Assembly (NCBI GenBank): GCA_013398955.1
Contig: VWPU01012118.1
Coordinates: 1-64,000 of the forward strand
Length of the DNA: 64,000 nucleotides
Direction: 5' to 3'
Source: Callaeas wilsoni
Lineage: Eukaryota; Chordata; Aves; Passeriformes; Callaeidae
Made by a program: the position numbers and the translations under genes
The notes under the pieces: model-generated
Told to the model about the DNA's origin: nothing
Databases searched by the model: none
Seen by the model: the letters and a program-made list of their open reading frames with translations, nothing else
Part shown: piece by piece, positions 25,988 through 37,437 of the stretch
How positions within the stretch are numbered: the first letter of the stretch is position 1
How the letters are laid out: the number at the start of each line of letters is the position of its first letter

Positions 25988-26188
25988 TTTATTAGTACAT
26001 CACATGAGGACTACACAAATTCCAAGTAAGACGCTCCCTTCATAGTACACGAAGACATTATTCAGATCTGAGTGAGGCTGCACTTCCACAGAAGCAGGGT
26101 CAGAAACACGCAGAGGCTTGTATTCTAACAATGGGGCTATGAGCAGGAGCAGGAGGAAGCATGTTGTTAGGATAGCATGAAATGCCAA
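25988..26188 (-). other. Unassigned small minus-strand open frame followed by AATAAA
   Basis: A minus-strand frame runs from a TTG at 26188 to a TGA at 26000-26002. It encodes a hydrophobic segment (FLLLLLIAPLL, a possible membrane span or signal anchor), a polar part with DPASVEVQPHSDLNN, and a short hydrophobic C-terminus (GSVLLGICVVLM). AATAAA lies on the same strand at 25988-25993, six bases after the stop, and GT-rich sequence follows. An in-frame TAG stands a few codons upstream of the TTG, so the frame has no ATG start here and would have to be a terminal exon or a broken copy. I do not recognise the protein. A chance frame beside a chance AATAAA is at least as likely. Confidence 0.25.
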
Positions 26189-26339
26189 AATGGCCTTTCC
26201 CTATCCCTTCTGAGGGCTCACCAACCACACCACGCTGACCTAGAATAGTCCATAAAAGAAGATTATTGAGAGAGCCACTGCTGAGTACAGTTTAAAATAC
26301 GACATACTTCTTGATGCATTGTTCATATGACTGTGCTGC

Positions 26340-26620
26340 AAGAGATATATTCTGCTGCACTGCCATCTGAGGCTGCTTTCTTCCAGCAGGGGCCCCAGCC
26401 AGCATGCCAGGGAACATTGCCACCTCGCAGCATGGGGGATGCTGCGGAACACCTGAGCAGGCAGGCACGGACACAACGCGTTCACATCACGGGGAGACGC
26501 CTCCAGTCCCACCCAGGCCAGCAGCTCAGCAGCCGTGCCTGTGCTCCAGTGACACAACACAAGGTGAGCCTGTGCTCAGACACAGCCGGAGGGCCTGCAC
26601 TGAAAATACGGCATAGAAAC
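26340..26620. other. GC-richer block of unknown origin
   Basis: This 280-base block is clearly richer in G and C than its surroundings and keeps a few CpGs (near 26426, 26467, 26478 and 26506). Open frames occur on both strands and none resembles a known protein. It contains a donor-like CAAGGTGAGC at 26560-26569 on the plus strand. It could be an old repeat, an exon or a small regulatory island; I see nothing that decides. Confidence 0.4.
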
Positions 26621-29600
26621 AGAATGTGCTGTATTTCCACAACAGTTTTCCCACTAAGGCAGCCACAAAGTTAGAGGACCTCATAAATAACTGCTTGTCT
26701 TTCCTGTGTGTCAGGTTCCCCAAGTTCAATTCCATATGCAAAACTGCCATTCAGGAACAGATCAATCCAAATCTTTGGAAAGCCACATGAAGCCTTTTAA
26801 AAAGACAAGCTATTCAAATTTTTTATTAGTAGTTAAAAGCGAACCTGGAGAGATGAACACTACAACCATCCCTTACCTGCAGTTGTCAAGGTAACAGCTG
26901 CTTTAGGATTAATGCCCAAAAGATAGCTTGTCTTTCAACACAGACACTACAAACATTACATGTATTCATCAGCTGGCTACTCACCAGCCTTTTCTTTATT
27001 GGTGCTCTTCCCAGGACACTTATTCTATTAGCTTTTCAAGAGCAATACAGTACTAGCCCCAAATCAGGAGGGATTTTTTAAATTGCATGTTTATACATTA
27101 TTTATTTACCTTTCGGCAGGCATATAATTATTGCCAACTCACCTCTCAATTATCTCATCCACAATGGTTCATTTGTCTTCCAAGACAAATAATATTACCT
27201 CTCTAATTTAATTCTGTGAAAATACATTGCTTATCTTTATCTTGAGAAATTTTATTGAACTACTCCTGTATTTCCAAAACATCTACCTCTTTCTTTTTTT
27301 TTTCCTATATTGTACAGACCTAAAGGAGGGCATTAGGTCTTCCCCTAAAGCAGGACAGATTTCCCCCGAGAAAGAATTTCTCTTACTAAGAAATTTTACT
27401 TGCTCTTAACGTTTTCCAAACATCTCACAGGGCACAATCCTGAAGCCTGAACAAACATTTAGAGAAAATTGCCTTGGAAACAATGAAATAATTTCTGTAT
27501 AAATATTAAAGGACATCTCTGGTTCACAGACTTTGGTGTGCATAATAGAAAATCATTCCTCAGACATACTGGCAGTTAGTGTGAACCCCGCTAACAAAAA
27601 AAAAAAAGTCAGCCTCTAAGAACTCCAGCTCATTTGTTGTAGGCATCCAAAAGCTTAATATTTTTCTTCTCTTTATTTTATTTCTCTCCTGTAAGGCTCC
27701 TCTGTTAATCTTGAACAACAATGTCATTTTGTGCCTTAAAAATTGACAGTGCTACTCAGTGATGAAATCCAGCAGCCTTGTGACCTTGCTTCTTGTTACA
27801 CTGCCTCAAAAGAACTCATTAGACTTGCTCTATATACAATATCATCCAGTATCAGTCCCAAAGAAAAGGAACACCATCATTTTTTTCCTAAGAATACAGA
27901 CAGGAGAAATACATTACTTCTGTAAGCCAGAACAAAAGGTGATAAAGGAGTATTTTTGACAAGAAAATTCCAATCATGGGAAATATCAGTCTTAGGACAT
28001 GAGGCATTTTTTTCCTCATTTAGGTGAGTTTCACACAGTAATTGCTCCTTTCAACACCCAGCTGAGAAAAGTAAATGTTCAGGAGATTCTGGCAGTAAGT
28101 CTTCTTGTCATTTCCCTTGGACCATCCTGTGTAAGCGGAAATCCTGTATTCACCTGGCAGTTACTGGCTCTCTGTTTCAGAGTAAAAAATTCTGTGACTA
28201 ATGTCACTGTTCCAGTTTAAAAACTTCCACTGAATGTTTGAAAATATCTCATGTAAACCCACTGAATAATCACAGAAAAAGATGGACTTTTACTCATATA
28301 CTTTAGATACAAATCAGTGCTCTCAAAGTTTCTTCTGTTTTCCCTCTTTTTACCAAAGAAAACAAAAGCTGAACTTGCAAGGATGCTTTTTTTGATTTTT
28401 AATGTAATTGCTCAATGAGCTCTAATAGTTGGACAGAACTCATTTCACTTTCCTGTTACTCGAGCTTCTCAACCATCATACTGACATGACTTCATGTAAA
28501 AGAAGGCAACAGTTACAATGTCCCTAATATGCACAAAAATTAATCTTTTATAATTCATCTTATTAATGTGACATCTGAAACATGAACTTGAAAGGATGAT
28601 ACTTATTTGTGAGAATACAAATGCCTTGTTTGTAAAACAATATTGAGTAAGCCTTAGTGACATACTGACATCTTTTTGAAAATCATGACAGATTCTTATG
28701 AATTATATCTGATGATATCACACCAATACTTCTAATGCTTACAGCTATTTCTATAATTAATTATCTCCTATTTTAATTTGATCTTAAAGAAGAAAAATCG
28801 AGGAAGCTGGATGAATTTCAGACTATGAGAAAAAGACAGAAAACATTTTAGGGTGTCCTAAAGGTAAACCTGCTTGGGAAGCTAACTTTCATAGCCTAGT
28901 TCACCACTCTGTGGTAACTCTTCCATGCAGACTACCTTGGAGTACACTAACAAGAGGCTACCTCATGCAATGGCATTTTAAATGACTTATTCTCAGAGTT
29001 AACACTTTCAGATATTTACTCTCAGAGTTAATATTGCTCCAACAGGAACTCAGCCTGTGAATACAATATCCAAGGTAGCCTGCTGTGCTATGTGCAGGCT
29101 TATAGTTCTGGGCACTGATTTTAGCAAGAAACAACTCATTTACTACCTTGTAAATCATTATAAGAGGACTTTCCATTTCCAAGACAGCCTTCATTGTTAA
29201 ACAGATATTCAGATACTGCAGTTATGAGTTTTGCATAAACCTCTAGCTAAATAGTACTTCATTCTTTTATGCTAGCTTATCATGAAGAAAAAATTCTTCT
29301 TCAATTCCTTTACTAGTAATAACATCCCTATGCTCCCAGCTGTTTTATCTGGAGCACTGAGGAGAAAAAAGGAGCCAATTATTCCTCATCAAATTTACAT
29401 GACTTCTGAATATGCCTCTGGGTGATGCATTTAACAAGACAAGGACAAGATATATGGCATCATTCTTCACAGGACATTCCTCATTAAGCAAGTTGAATAT
29501 ATCAAGTTCCCAGATGAGCTACACTGCACAAGACAGTGCCCTTTAAAACTGGAAAATAGGTTCCTAGCCATAAATTCGGCCTTCATCGTATTAGCTTGCT

Positions 29601-32600
29601 GTCTCTGAACAGGTCTAAATCTGGAAGTTTCTTCCTATCTGCTCTAACTTCAACAAGCTACAATTATCACAGAAAAGCAGTTATGATGACAAAGGGCACA
29701 GTCACATATTATTGAGAGTAAAATAGGGAGTAGAGGGGATGAATTCAGGGCTGCAAAATCATATGTTGTCACATCACCTAGAAGCGGAGATTTCTCATAA
29801 ATCCCAGCCTGTCTGCAGTGCCAGATATTTACACTGTGTTCCTCAAGTAATTACATATTCTCCTTACAAAAAAAGAAAAAGAAAAGTCAGGGGTGGGGTA
29901 AAAATATGATTGCTTTAAAAAATAACCGTGATATTAGCTACCAAAAAAGAGAGCTCAAAATGAGTTCTCCCAACAAGGCATGATTGCTGGGCAGGCAGTG
30001 CTTCAAAAGGGACTTAAGAGCAGAGAAGCGAGTAAAACCTGGAAAGGAAGTCAGAGGAAAATTCTTCTAAGGATCGAAGATAGCATACCAGGAGGTAAAA
30101 ACCCAAGATCACTAAAAAAGTAGATAAAATAAGCCCGCTAACTATGAAGAAATTCAGTCCTATGTGATTACCCTGATTAGAGTAGGGATGATGTGCGCAT
30201 CACAGAGCATCTGAGTTCCAGGATCTGCCCAGCCTGGTAACAGATTCTTCAGTTTAAGTCCCTGCACAATTGCAACCTCACTGTTGCACTCTAGAGTCCA
30301 CTCTGTGGGGACATTATGTGAGTTGAATCAACAACATGAGAACTTATTTACCTATCTGGAAAAACAGGAAGATTTGCAAATTTTTAGATCGTGTGAGCAT
30401 GCTTTAACCTGAGCTAACAATGTGCTTTGCATAGCCCAGCTGGAGACTTTTTAACAATACTGAGAGCATTTTCACGTAGAGAACTTATGGAAGGGACACC
30501 ATCACAGAATCAACAGCTTGTGGCAGTAAGGACATGAAATGACATATGCATATACAACAGTATTTGATTAACTGTTACTTATAGACAATCATTTTACCAT
30601 TATTGCTTATTTATTATTATTACCTTTTAATTTATATTTGCTTCCTTCTTCTAATCTTTATGTACACTGTATTTATCGTCCATCTTAAATTTCTCATCAC
30701 AGTGCCTATGATTTTAGATATTTCCTGTAACTAAAGAAGAAACAGAGCACATGAGATGAAACCCAAACAACCCTACATTTGTCTGCTCCTTTTGCAGGAA
30801 GGACAACATTTTGCCTTTGCCTGAATGACAGTTCCTAAACCACTAGATACAGCCTTAAAGACCAGAGAGTGATTCCATATATCAAGAATTATTTCATTCT
30901 GAAATGTGAATCCCTTAAAGGATTCTATGCTTGGAGTTTGCAGGTCACTGGTGACGGAAAGTATAAACAGAAGTGACATTAGACACCCACACACTTCTAC
31001 CAAGTTACTATTCAATATATTATCAAAAGATTCAGATTGTAAACTAGTAATTTGATGTTACTAAAATCCTAACCCACAAAAGCAAAGTGAATTTTATAAG
31101 CTCAATTATTATATCTTATTAGCTTATTAGCTTATATCTTGCTACTGCCATTTTTAACTTCATAGTAATAGCAGCCTCTCATATGACACATAAACATTAA
31201 CTGGCACTAATGGCCTTTGAAATGTCCTTGCTGATACTGCTAATAGTCTTGTAGGCTATTGTTCCCTAATAGCTTAGATCACCATAGAAGTCAAAGGCCC
31301 CAATTAAGTTCAAGAGCCCTTTTGTTCTAGACACTGAGCAAACATATCCTGCTCTGAAGAATGTATGTAAGCTGAAAAATGAAAGATGCTCGATGAGGGT
31401 TGAAACAGGAACGGTATAATGCAATGTTTACAAATCATTACTGGTATCTTAAAAGGTTGCAAAACATTCATATTTGCTCCTTTAGTTGCCATTCATTCAC
31501 AGCAGAAACATTTGAAAACCAAACTTGTTTCTTCTCCTATATAATATTGATTCATTTGGCTTTCTTCAATTTGATCAAAAAATATAAGCAGTTTCATCTC
31601 ATTTTTGCTTTGGCATATTGCTAGTCTCTCTAAAGCATGACAGCAGAAAAATTACTTTCTTAAGATATTTTCATCAAAAATAAAGAGTCCTCTGGGAAGA
31701 TGTTTATAATATAAAAGTGCAATGCACCTGTAGTGACTACTTTGTGACAATGGTGAAAGGTAAGACATCTTGCTGAAAAAAAATACTTTGCTGAATCGGG
31801 ATCTTAATTGTGTTATGCTAATAAATTAACTAATTAATCCACAAATGCCAGCTACTTCCACATACTTTTTTCTTTCCATTAGTGCAAACTCAAGGTGACC
31901 CCGGATTGCCCAAATCATGATACCAGACAGTTTTTTGCGGGCTGAGGTGACAAATCTGATCAATGAACTCCTCCAGGTTTGAATACTTTAGGTTTTTTTA
32001 TTTATAGGGTTATTTTTCACCTTGGTCAGCTCACCTGTATTATGTAAAATAAGCGTTATGATGGTTTACATTCTTCAATAGATTTATGAATCTGTATTAT
32101 ATACAATATACTGATTGCAGCACATAAACACTTCTTCAGTAATCACTCCTAATGGCTGCAAGATTAAGAATTTACTTCCATAATAGATTTCCAGTTTCTG
32201 TATTATTTAAACATCACTTTCACATTTTTAGGCACTCAAAAGGTGAAATACAGCTTTTAATAATGTTTAATGAATAAGCAATTCCTTTAAGGAGGGTAGC
32301 GTCAGTTCTAAACTATCCTTATTCACTGGAATAAGCCAGAAATTTCCATTTTTTTCTTGATTACCAAACCTGCAATTATCTTATTTTAAAAACCAAGATT
32401 TTTAAGGTTTCATAATTAAAATAATTAACACGTTGTATATTTATGTATGTGGGTTGTAATAATAACTGCAAAAAATCAATGTTTTGTAATTAATAATAAT
32501 TAATCACATACTATTAATTGATAAGATAATGAAATGTGGTGGTCTTACTACTATATTAATTTCCTTACGACTATACTGATTTTTAATATATTAAAAAGTG

Positions 32601-32639
32601 AAAAAAATGAGCCTCCTTTATATGGAATGGTGGTAGTCT
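26621..32639. other. AT-rich stretch without a recognisable gene
   Basis: No CR1 or LTR end, coding homology or RNA gene was seen. Small slippage repeats (TTATTAGC-type units near 31117-31135) and A/T runs are the only repeated structure. Parts of the stretch, for example around 30390-30500, are not AT-monotonous and could be conserved noncoding sequence, which cannot be tested here. Confidence 0.6.
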
Positions 32640-33738
32640 GACTGGTGTTTCTGAGCAGCTGCCCCCGCAGGACTCCAGAGGATGCTCTGGCAGCTGGACT
32701 GTCATGTCCATTATGATCACTGCAGGCTCCAGCCTTGCACAGGCCAAGGCCACCCAAAGCCATGGCACACTGGTTCAGATGTCACATCACCAGCAGTCAG
32801 AGCAGGGTTGGTGGAGGGGGAAGGAATTATTATCCAGCAGCTGAAGAATAACCACTATTGCGCCATTAATATCTAAATGCACAAGGTTACTGCATGGTCC
32901 TGAGTGATGAGCTGGCAGTAGTTCTCGTGCCACAGAATACTCATTTTTACTTATCCATCTTGGCCCAGAAATGGTGCCAAGTTTGATGCCAAGAAATCTT
33001 ATTACACCCCTCAACTGAATCCGTGGCACAAGCAACTTTATGCCAGTAAATTCACTGCCAGAATCATCACAGTGGAGCTGTGTTATGCAATATACCATCA
33101 GGGTACACCTTGTCTGGGCTGTCAAACATCAGAGCCTTCCAGCCAAATTAGATGCCTAAATGTACCAAGATCATGGAGAAGACACATTTCCAATCCAGTG
33201 TTCCTGCACAGGGGGTTCTAGAGAGAGTAGCAGTCCCATTATTTCCCCTGCCCCCTGCAGTCATTGCAAGTACATGCAGCACAGGAGCTCCTGGTCCAAG
33301 TGCTTCCAAAGCAATCTTCCCAGGACACAGGTGGGCATGCCCACAGCCCAGCACCCAACACAGGAGCACATCCTCAGCAGCCACAGCTCCCACGGTGAAG
33401 GTGGCATCCAGCACCACACCCGTGCTTCTCCAGAGCGTACGTTACCATCTTGCACTGCAACGCCCAGCACTGTCTCAGGGTGCTGCTCTTCCACCACAGA
33501 ACAGGGGGAGATCACTGGACCAATACATTAAAGGGACCCTTGACTCTTCCCTGCCATAAAGGCCAGCTGGCCTCTATTACTTAGGTCTCACACCCTAAAA
33601 AAACGTAGAAAACAGACAAAGGAGAAAAAAGCAAAGCAGCAGAAAAAGGAAATGAGGAGAGCAGTCAATATGATGGAAGTTATGGCTGCTTTTCGGAGGG
33701 ATCATGAGAGGTTGGAGAAGGGATCTGACAGGACATGA
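32640..33738. other. GC-richer block with degenerate open frames, unknown
   Basis: About 1.1 kb stands out by composition from AT-rich flanks. It carries overlapping open frames on both strands in 33148-33559. A plus-strand segment at 33583-33738 encodes a very basic, Lys/Arg/Gln-rich tail (LKKRRKQTKEKKAKQQKKE, then MMEVMAAFRRDHERLE) ending in TGA. This resembles in style the coiled, charged C-terminal regions of transposon-derived DNA-binding proteins, but I recognise no family. Several in-frame stops lie just upstream, so any ancestral gene is broken. An old DNA transposon or other domesticated-type repeat is possible; so is plain GC-rich unique sequence. Confidence 0.35.
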
Positions 33739-33989
33739 TGGAGCTCAACAAAGACAAATGGAAAGTTCCTCACCTGCAGAGGTGCATCTCACAGAGTTGA
33801 AAACAACAAGTGGTTCTTGGGTACATGTCAGGGAGCTGATAATAACCAAGCTGAGCCAGGCCTCTCTGAGCCAAGACCGGCTTCGGTACAATGCTGCAAA
33901 TCATCACAGCAAAGTACAGGGAACTGCTAAGTCAAGATTGGCTTGGATGTAACTTCACTAACCCTGCACAAACACATCTGGCACTGTGG

Positions 33990-34700
33990 CAAGTTAAGGA
34001 CTAACCAAACAGCTGGTCACAAATCCAAGATGTCAGTATAGGAAATGCTGAACAAAAATAATTTAACATTTCTGATTGAAGGCTATTAATAAAATACAGG
34101 AAAACACTGCAATAACAGTGCCATTAAGACCGCCGTGGCATGAGGACAGAGAAATGGTTTCATGGAATTGTCACTGCTGGAAAACAGCTACAGGGTGAGG
34201 ACATGGTCACCAACAATGACCATTTGTCTTTAGGTTGAACTGACTCAACAGAAGCAATGAATAATCTCTGAGAGATTACAGAAGTACATACTGAGAAGTA
34301 CAGAAGGTCCTAAGTCACAGCACCTTGAAGGTATAAAAAGACAACTTAAAGACTGCCAAGGTAGGATCAGCAGAAGAGGATCAGTACTGAAGATCCCAGC
34401 ATCTAAGAATTGATGGTTACACTGATAAACAGCCACCTAGGGCCTCTCAACCTATCAGGTACCAGGAGTGTGGGCCCGGAATGCCAAGAGATGGGTATTG
34501 AGGACTCACTGGACTGGGACAATTCAGGAATTTGCTGCCATAACCATAACACTGTGCTGCTCATGGTTCAAAGATTAATGCTGCTGATGTCTGTTATAGC
34601 TATCAACTGCCATTTTCATGTTTATTCCATAAATATGCTTATTCACTGTGACCACCAAAGTTATCTCACAGTTCTCTCATTTGTTCTCTCCTGAGTACTG
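33990..34700 (+). mobile_element. Possible solo LTR or retroelement remnant (weak)
   Basis: The stretch starts near TGTGGCAAGTTAAGG and has a clear TATA-type box TATAAAAA at 34332-34339. GATCCCAGCATC lies about 60 bases downstream, and a T-rich 3' part follows. The layout (U3-like sequence, TATA box, short leader) is LTR-like. However, I cannot define both ends, a target duplication or a family, and no AATAAA is seen at the expected place. It directly follows the unexplained GC-richer block and may belong to the same old element. Confidence 0.3.
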
Positions 34701-35713
34701 TATAGTTAAATATTGCTAAGACGTAACCACATCTTCTACTGCCACGCTTGAGTTCTCATGCTGGCACATTACAGTCTACACAAGCTGTTAAAAATCATCA
34801 CATATACAGCACAAAGTCACAGTCTCTTTCCTTGCTGGATATCACTGCTGCATGTTCCTGTTCTTTCCCAGTAGCAAAGAAGCATGCAGTGGGTGAGAGA
34901 GTCTGGGCATTGGTGCATGTAATGATGTTTTTGGCTCTGCTGTGCAGACCATTGATAGGTGCTAGAAGATGTGGATGTTCTAGATAGAGTCAATTAGAAG
35001 CAGATCATCAGTACCACACATATATGGGCCCTGAAAGGCACACTAAGGACTAGATACACTTGAAGGAACACCAAGTGAGTGCTCTCATGGAAAAACTAGA
35101 GATGTTCACGTGACTAATACCTTTGGAGAGCAGGGAAACTGGGCCTTAAAAGCACTGAAAAGACTATATCCCTACAGAACAGCGTCGTTGCACATAAATT
35201 GCAAATAAATTCTATTCCAGTAAGTTTCCATCAAAGGAAATAGTCATGAAAATGATTTTGCTAAAAAGAAGTTCTATTTTCATATTGTTACTATTTCATG
35301 AAGGCCAGTCTTCCTTTGTTTTCATGGATCTCATTGTCCAGCATTCCCATTTTAGTGCCAGTTAATTCTTATTACTGCCAGTTATCCCAGACATCTGCAT
35401 TTCCCCGCACTCTGTGCAGTGTGTGCCAATGCTGATGAAAAGCAGCACATGTGTGATGGAAGAATCAAACGAATCGTTAACGTCTGGGACTGCTAATGAG
35501 ACTAACAAAAAGCAGAGTTTATGTAGGCAGCTTAATGAAGCACACTTCTCTAAAACCATTTGCTTTGGATGCAACCTTTGCTAGGAGCAATTAGAAGTAA
35601 TTGTCACTCAATGGCGCTTTTGTAATCCAGATACTGAAAGGCACAGAGTTCAGGTGAGTTATTTCCAAAGTGCAGGGATCAGAATGATGCAGAATGTTGC
35701 CCCACTGCTCTAA
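34701..35713. other. Stretch without a recognisable gene
   Basis: Roughly 1 kb of mixed composition between the LTR-like stretch and the solo LTR. No coding homology, no repeat ends and no RNA structure were noticed. Confidence 0.6.
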
Positions 35714-35718
35714 CTGGC

Positions 35719-36652
35719 TGTGGTGGTTTGATCCTGGCTGGATGCCAGGTGCCCACCAAAACTGCTCTGTCAATTCTGTCCTCAGCTGGACAAGGGAGAG
35801 AAAATATAATCAAAGGCTTGTGCCTTGACGTAAGGACAGGGAGAGACCACTCATCGGTTATCATTATGGATCAGACACCCTCCACTTGGAGAAATTACTT
35901 GAATTTATTACCCATCAAAATCAGAGACAGATAATGAGAGGTAAAACAAAAGCCGAAAAAAAACCCCTTCACCTGACCTCCCACTCCTTCCTGTGCTTAA
36001 CTTTATTCCCAATTCTCTACCTCCTCCCCCTCAGCTGCACAGGGAGATGGGGAACGGGGGTTATGGTCAGTTCATCACACACTTCTGCTACTGCTTCCAC
36101 CTTAGGGAGAGGAGTCCTCCCCCTGCTCCAGTGTGGGGTCCTTCCCATGGGCTTCAGTTCTTCACAAACTGCTCCAGCGTGGGTCCCTTTTCACTGGGTA
36201 CAGTACTTCAAGACAGCATGGGGCTCCTCCACAGGCTGCAGGTGGAGCTCTGAACCCCTGTGGCCCTCCATGGGCTGCACGGGCACAGCTGCTTCACCAT
36301 GGCCTTCACCACAGGCTGCAGGAGAATCACAGGTCTGGCACCTGAAGCAGATCCTTCTCCTCCTTCTTCACTGATCTTGGTGTCTGCAGGGCTACTCTCA
36401 CATATTCTCACTCCTCTCTTCTCTGGCCACAATTACTTCTCTGCAATAATTTTTTTTTCCCTTCTTAAATATGTTACCCCAGGGGCATTACTGCCATCAC
36501 TGGTGGGCTCAGACTTGGCCAGTGGTGGGTCCATCTTGGAGCCCACTGGCATTGGATCTGTCAGACATGGGAAAGCTTCCAGCAGCTTCTCACAAAAGCC
36601 ACCCCAGCAGCCCTGCTCTGCCACCAAAACCTGGCTGTGCAAACCCAATACA
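35719..36652 (-). mobile_element. Solo LTR of an avian endogenous retrovirus family
   Basis: The element begins TG and ends CA, is 934 bases long, and is flanked by a perfect 5-base duplication CTGGC (35714-35718 and 36653-36657), so both ends are exact. I recognise it as a long LTR family widespread in bird genomes. Orientation is minus, judged from a TATA-type box TATTTAAG (complement of 36464-36471), a CCAAT box upstream of it (complement of about 36549-36553), and AATAAA further down (complement of 35904-35909). Near the middle are 46-base tandem units starting at 36123 and 36169 (consensus start CTGCTCCAGYGTGGG). A 5-base duplication fits ERVL-like or some class I elements. No internal viral genes remain. 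The open frames inside, including one of 162 codons, are not genes. Confidence 0.88.
36464..36471 (-). promoter_or_regulatory. TATA-type box inside the solo LTR
   Basis: On the minus strand this reads TATTTAAG. It lies between a CCAAT box and the polyadenylation signal in the order expected of a U3-R-U5 LTR, which is the main basis for giving the LTR a minus orientation. Whether the promoter still works is unknown. Confidence 0.6.
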
Positions 36653-37387
36653 CTGGCCATTTTGGATCATCTCTGAAAAAAAATAGGACAAGCAGCAGAA
36701 ATGTGTTCTAAGGTCTAAGCTGACTGACACAAGAGAGCTAAGACATGAAAAATGGGAAAATTTTTATGGGATTCTAGCTTGTGGATATATTACTCCTTGG
36801 GTCATTTCACTGGATTTTACATAAGTCTTAATGACCATTGTGTTACTTCATTTTACATGTGAAATACAATTTTCTCTGAAAATGACTAGTACTTCTATTT
36901 GTACTGGGCTGACAGAAACCCTATATTCTGCACTGGAAAAGACTGTTCATTTCTGAGAAAGTCTTATTAAACTGATGGACAGTAACAGTTGCCAACGGCT
37001 CACACCTCAAAGCTCTCATTGCCTTACTATTTCATGGAGTCTTGCTATTTCATAAATACAGAATAGCTGCGTGTTTCTAGATCTGATTAAAAAATTTTAC
37101 ATGGGTCTCAGGAAGATGGAAAGTTAATATAAATCAACCAAGAATTTTTCTTTGGAAAAATTGTCCCGTACCAGCACAAGTGACTTGTGTCATTTCAAAG
37201 AAATTCTGCTTCAGAAATTCAAGGAATTATTCACATTTTCATTCTGGGTTAAATTTTAAAACATTCTAGATTTACCTCACTTCACAATTGCAAAATTTTG
37301 CAATGTTTCTGTAACACATACATTTACATTTTCCATAATACAGAAAATTAAATTCTACCCAGCACCACAAATAAACTTCACCAAATT

Positions 37388-37437
37388 CTTTTTCTCTTTT
37401 TTTGGTTTTTTTTTTTTTTTTTTCTTTTTTCTTTTTT
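37388..37437. repeat. T-rich low-complexity tract
   Basis: About 50 bases nearly all T, including an unbroken run of 18 T (37406-37423), with occasional C and G. Simple repeat; no recognised reverse-oriented retroposon is attached. Confidence 0.92.

Noticed and set aside
35886..36374. 162-codon plus-strand frame
   Set aside because: Lies almost wholly inside the solo LTR, antisense to the element's orientation, and reads tandem LTR units.
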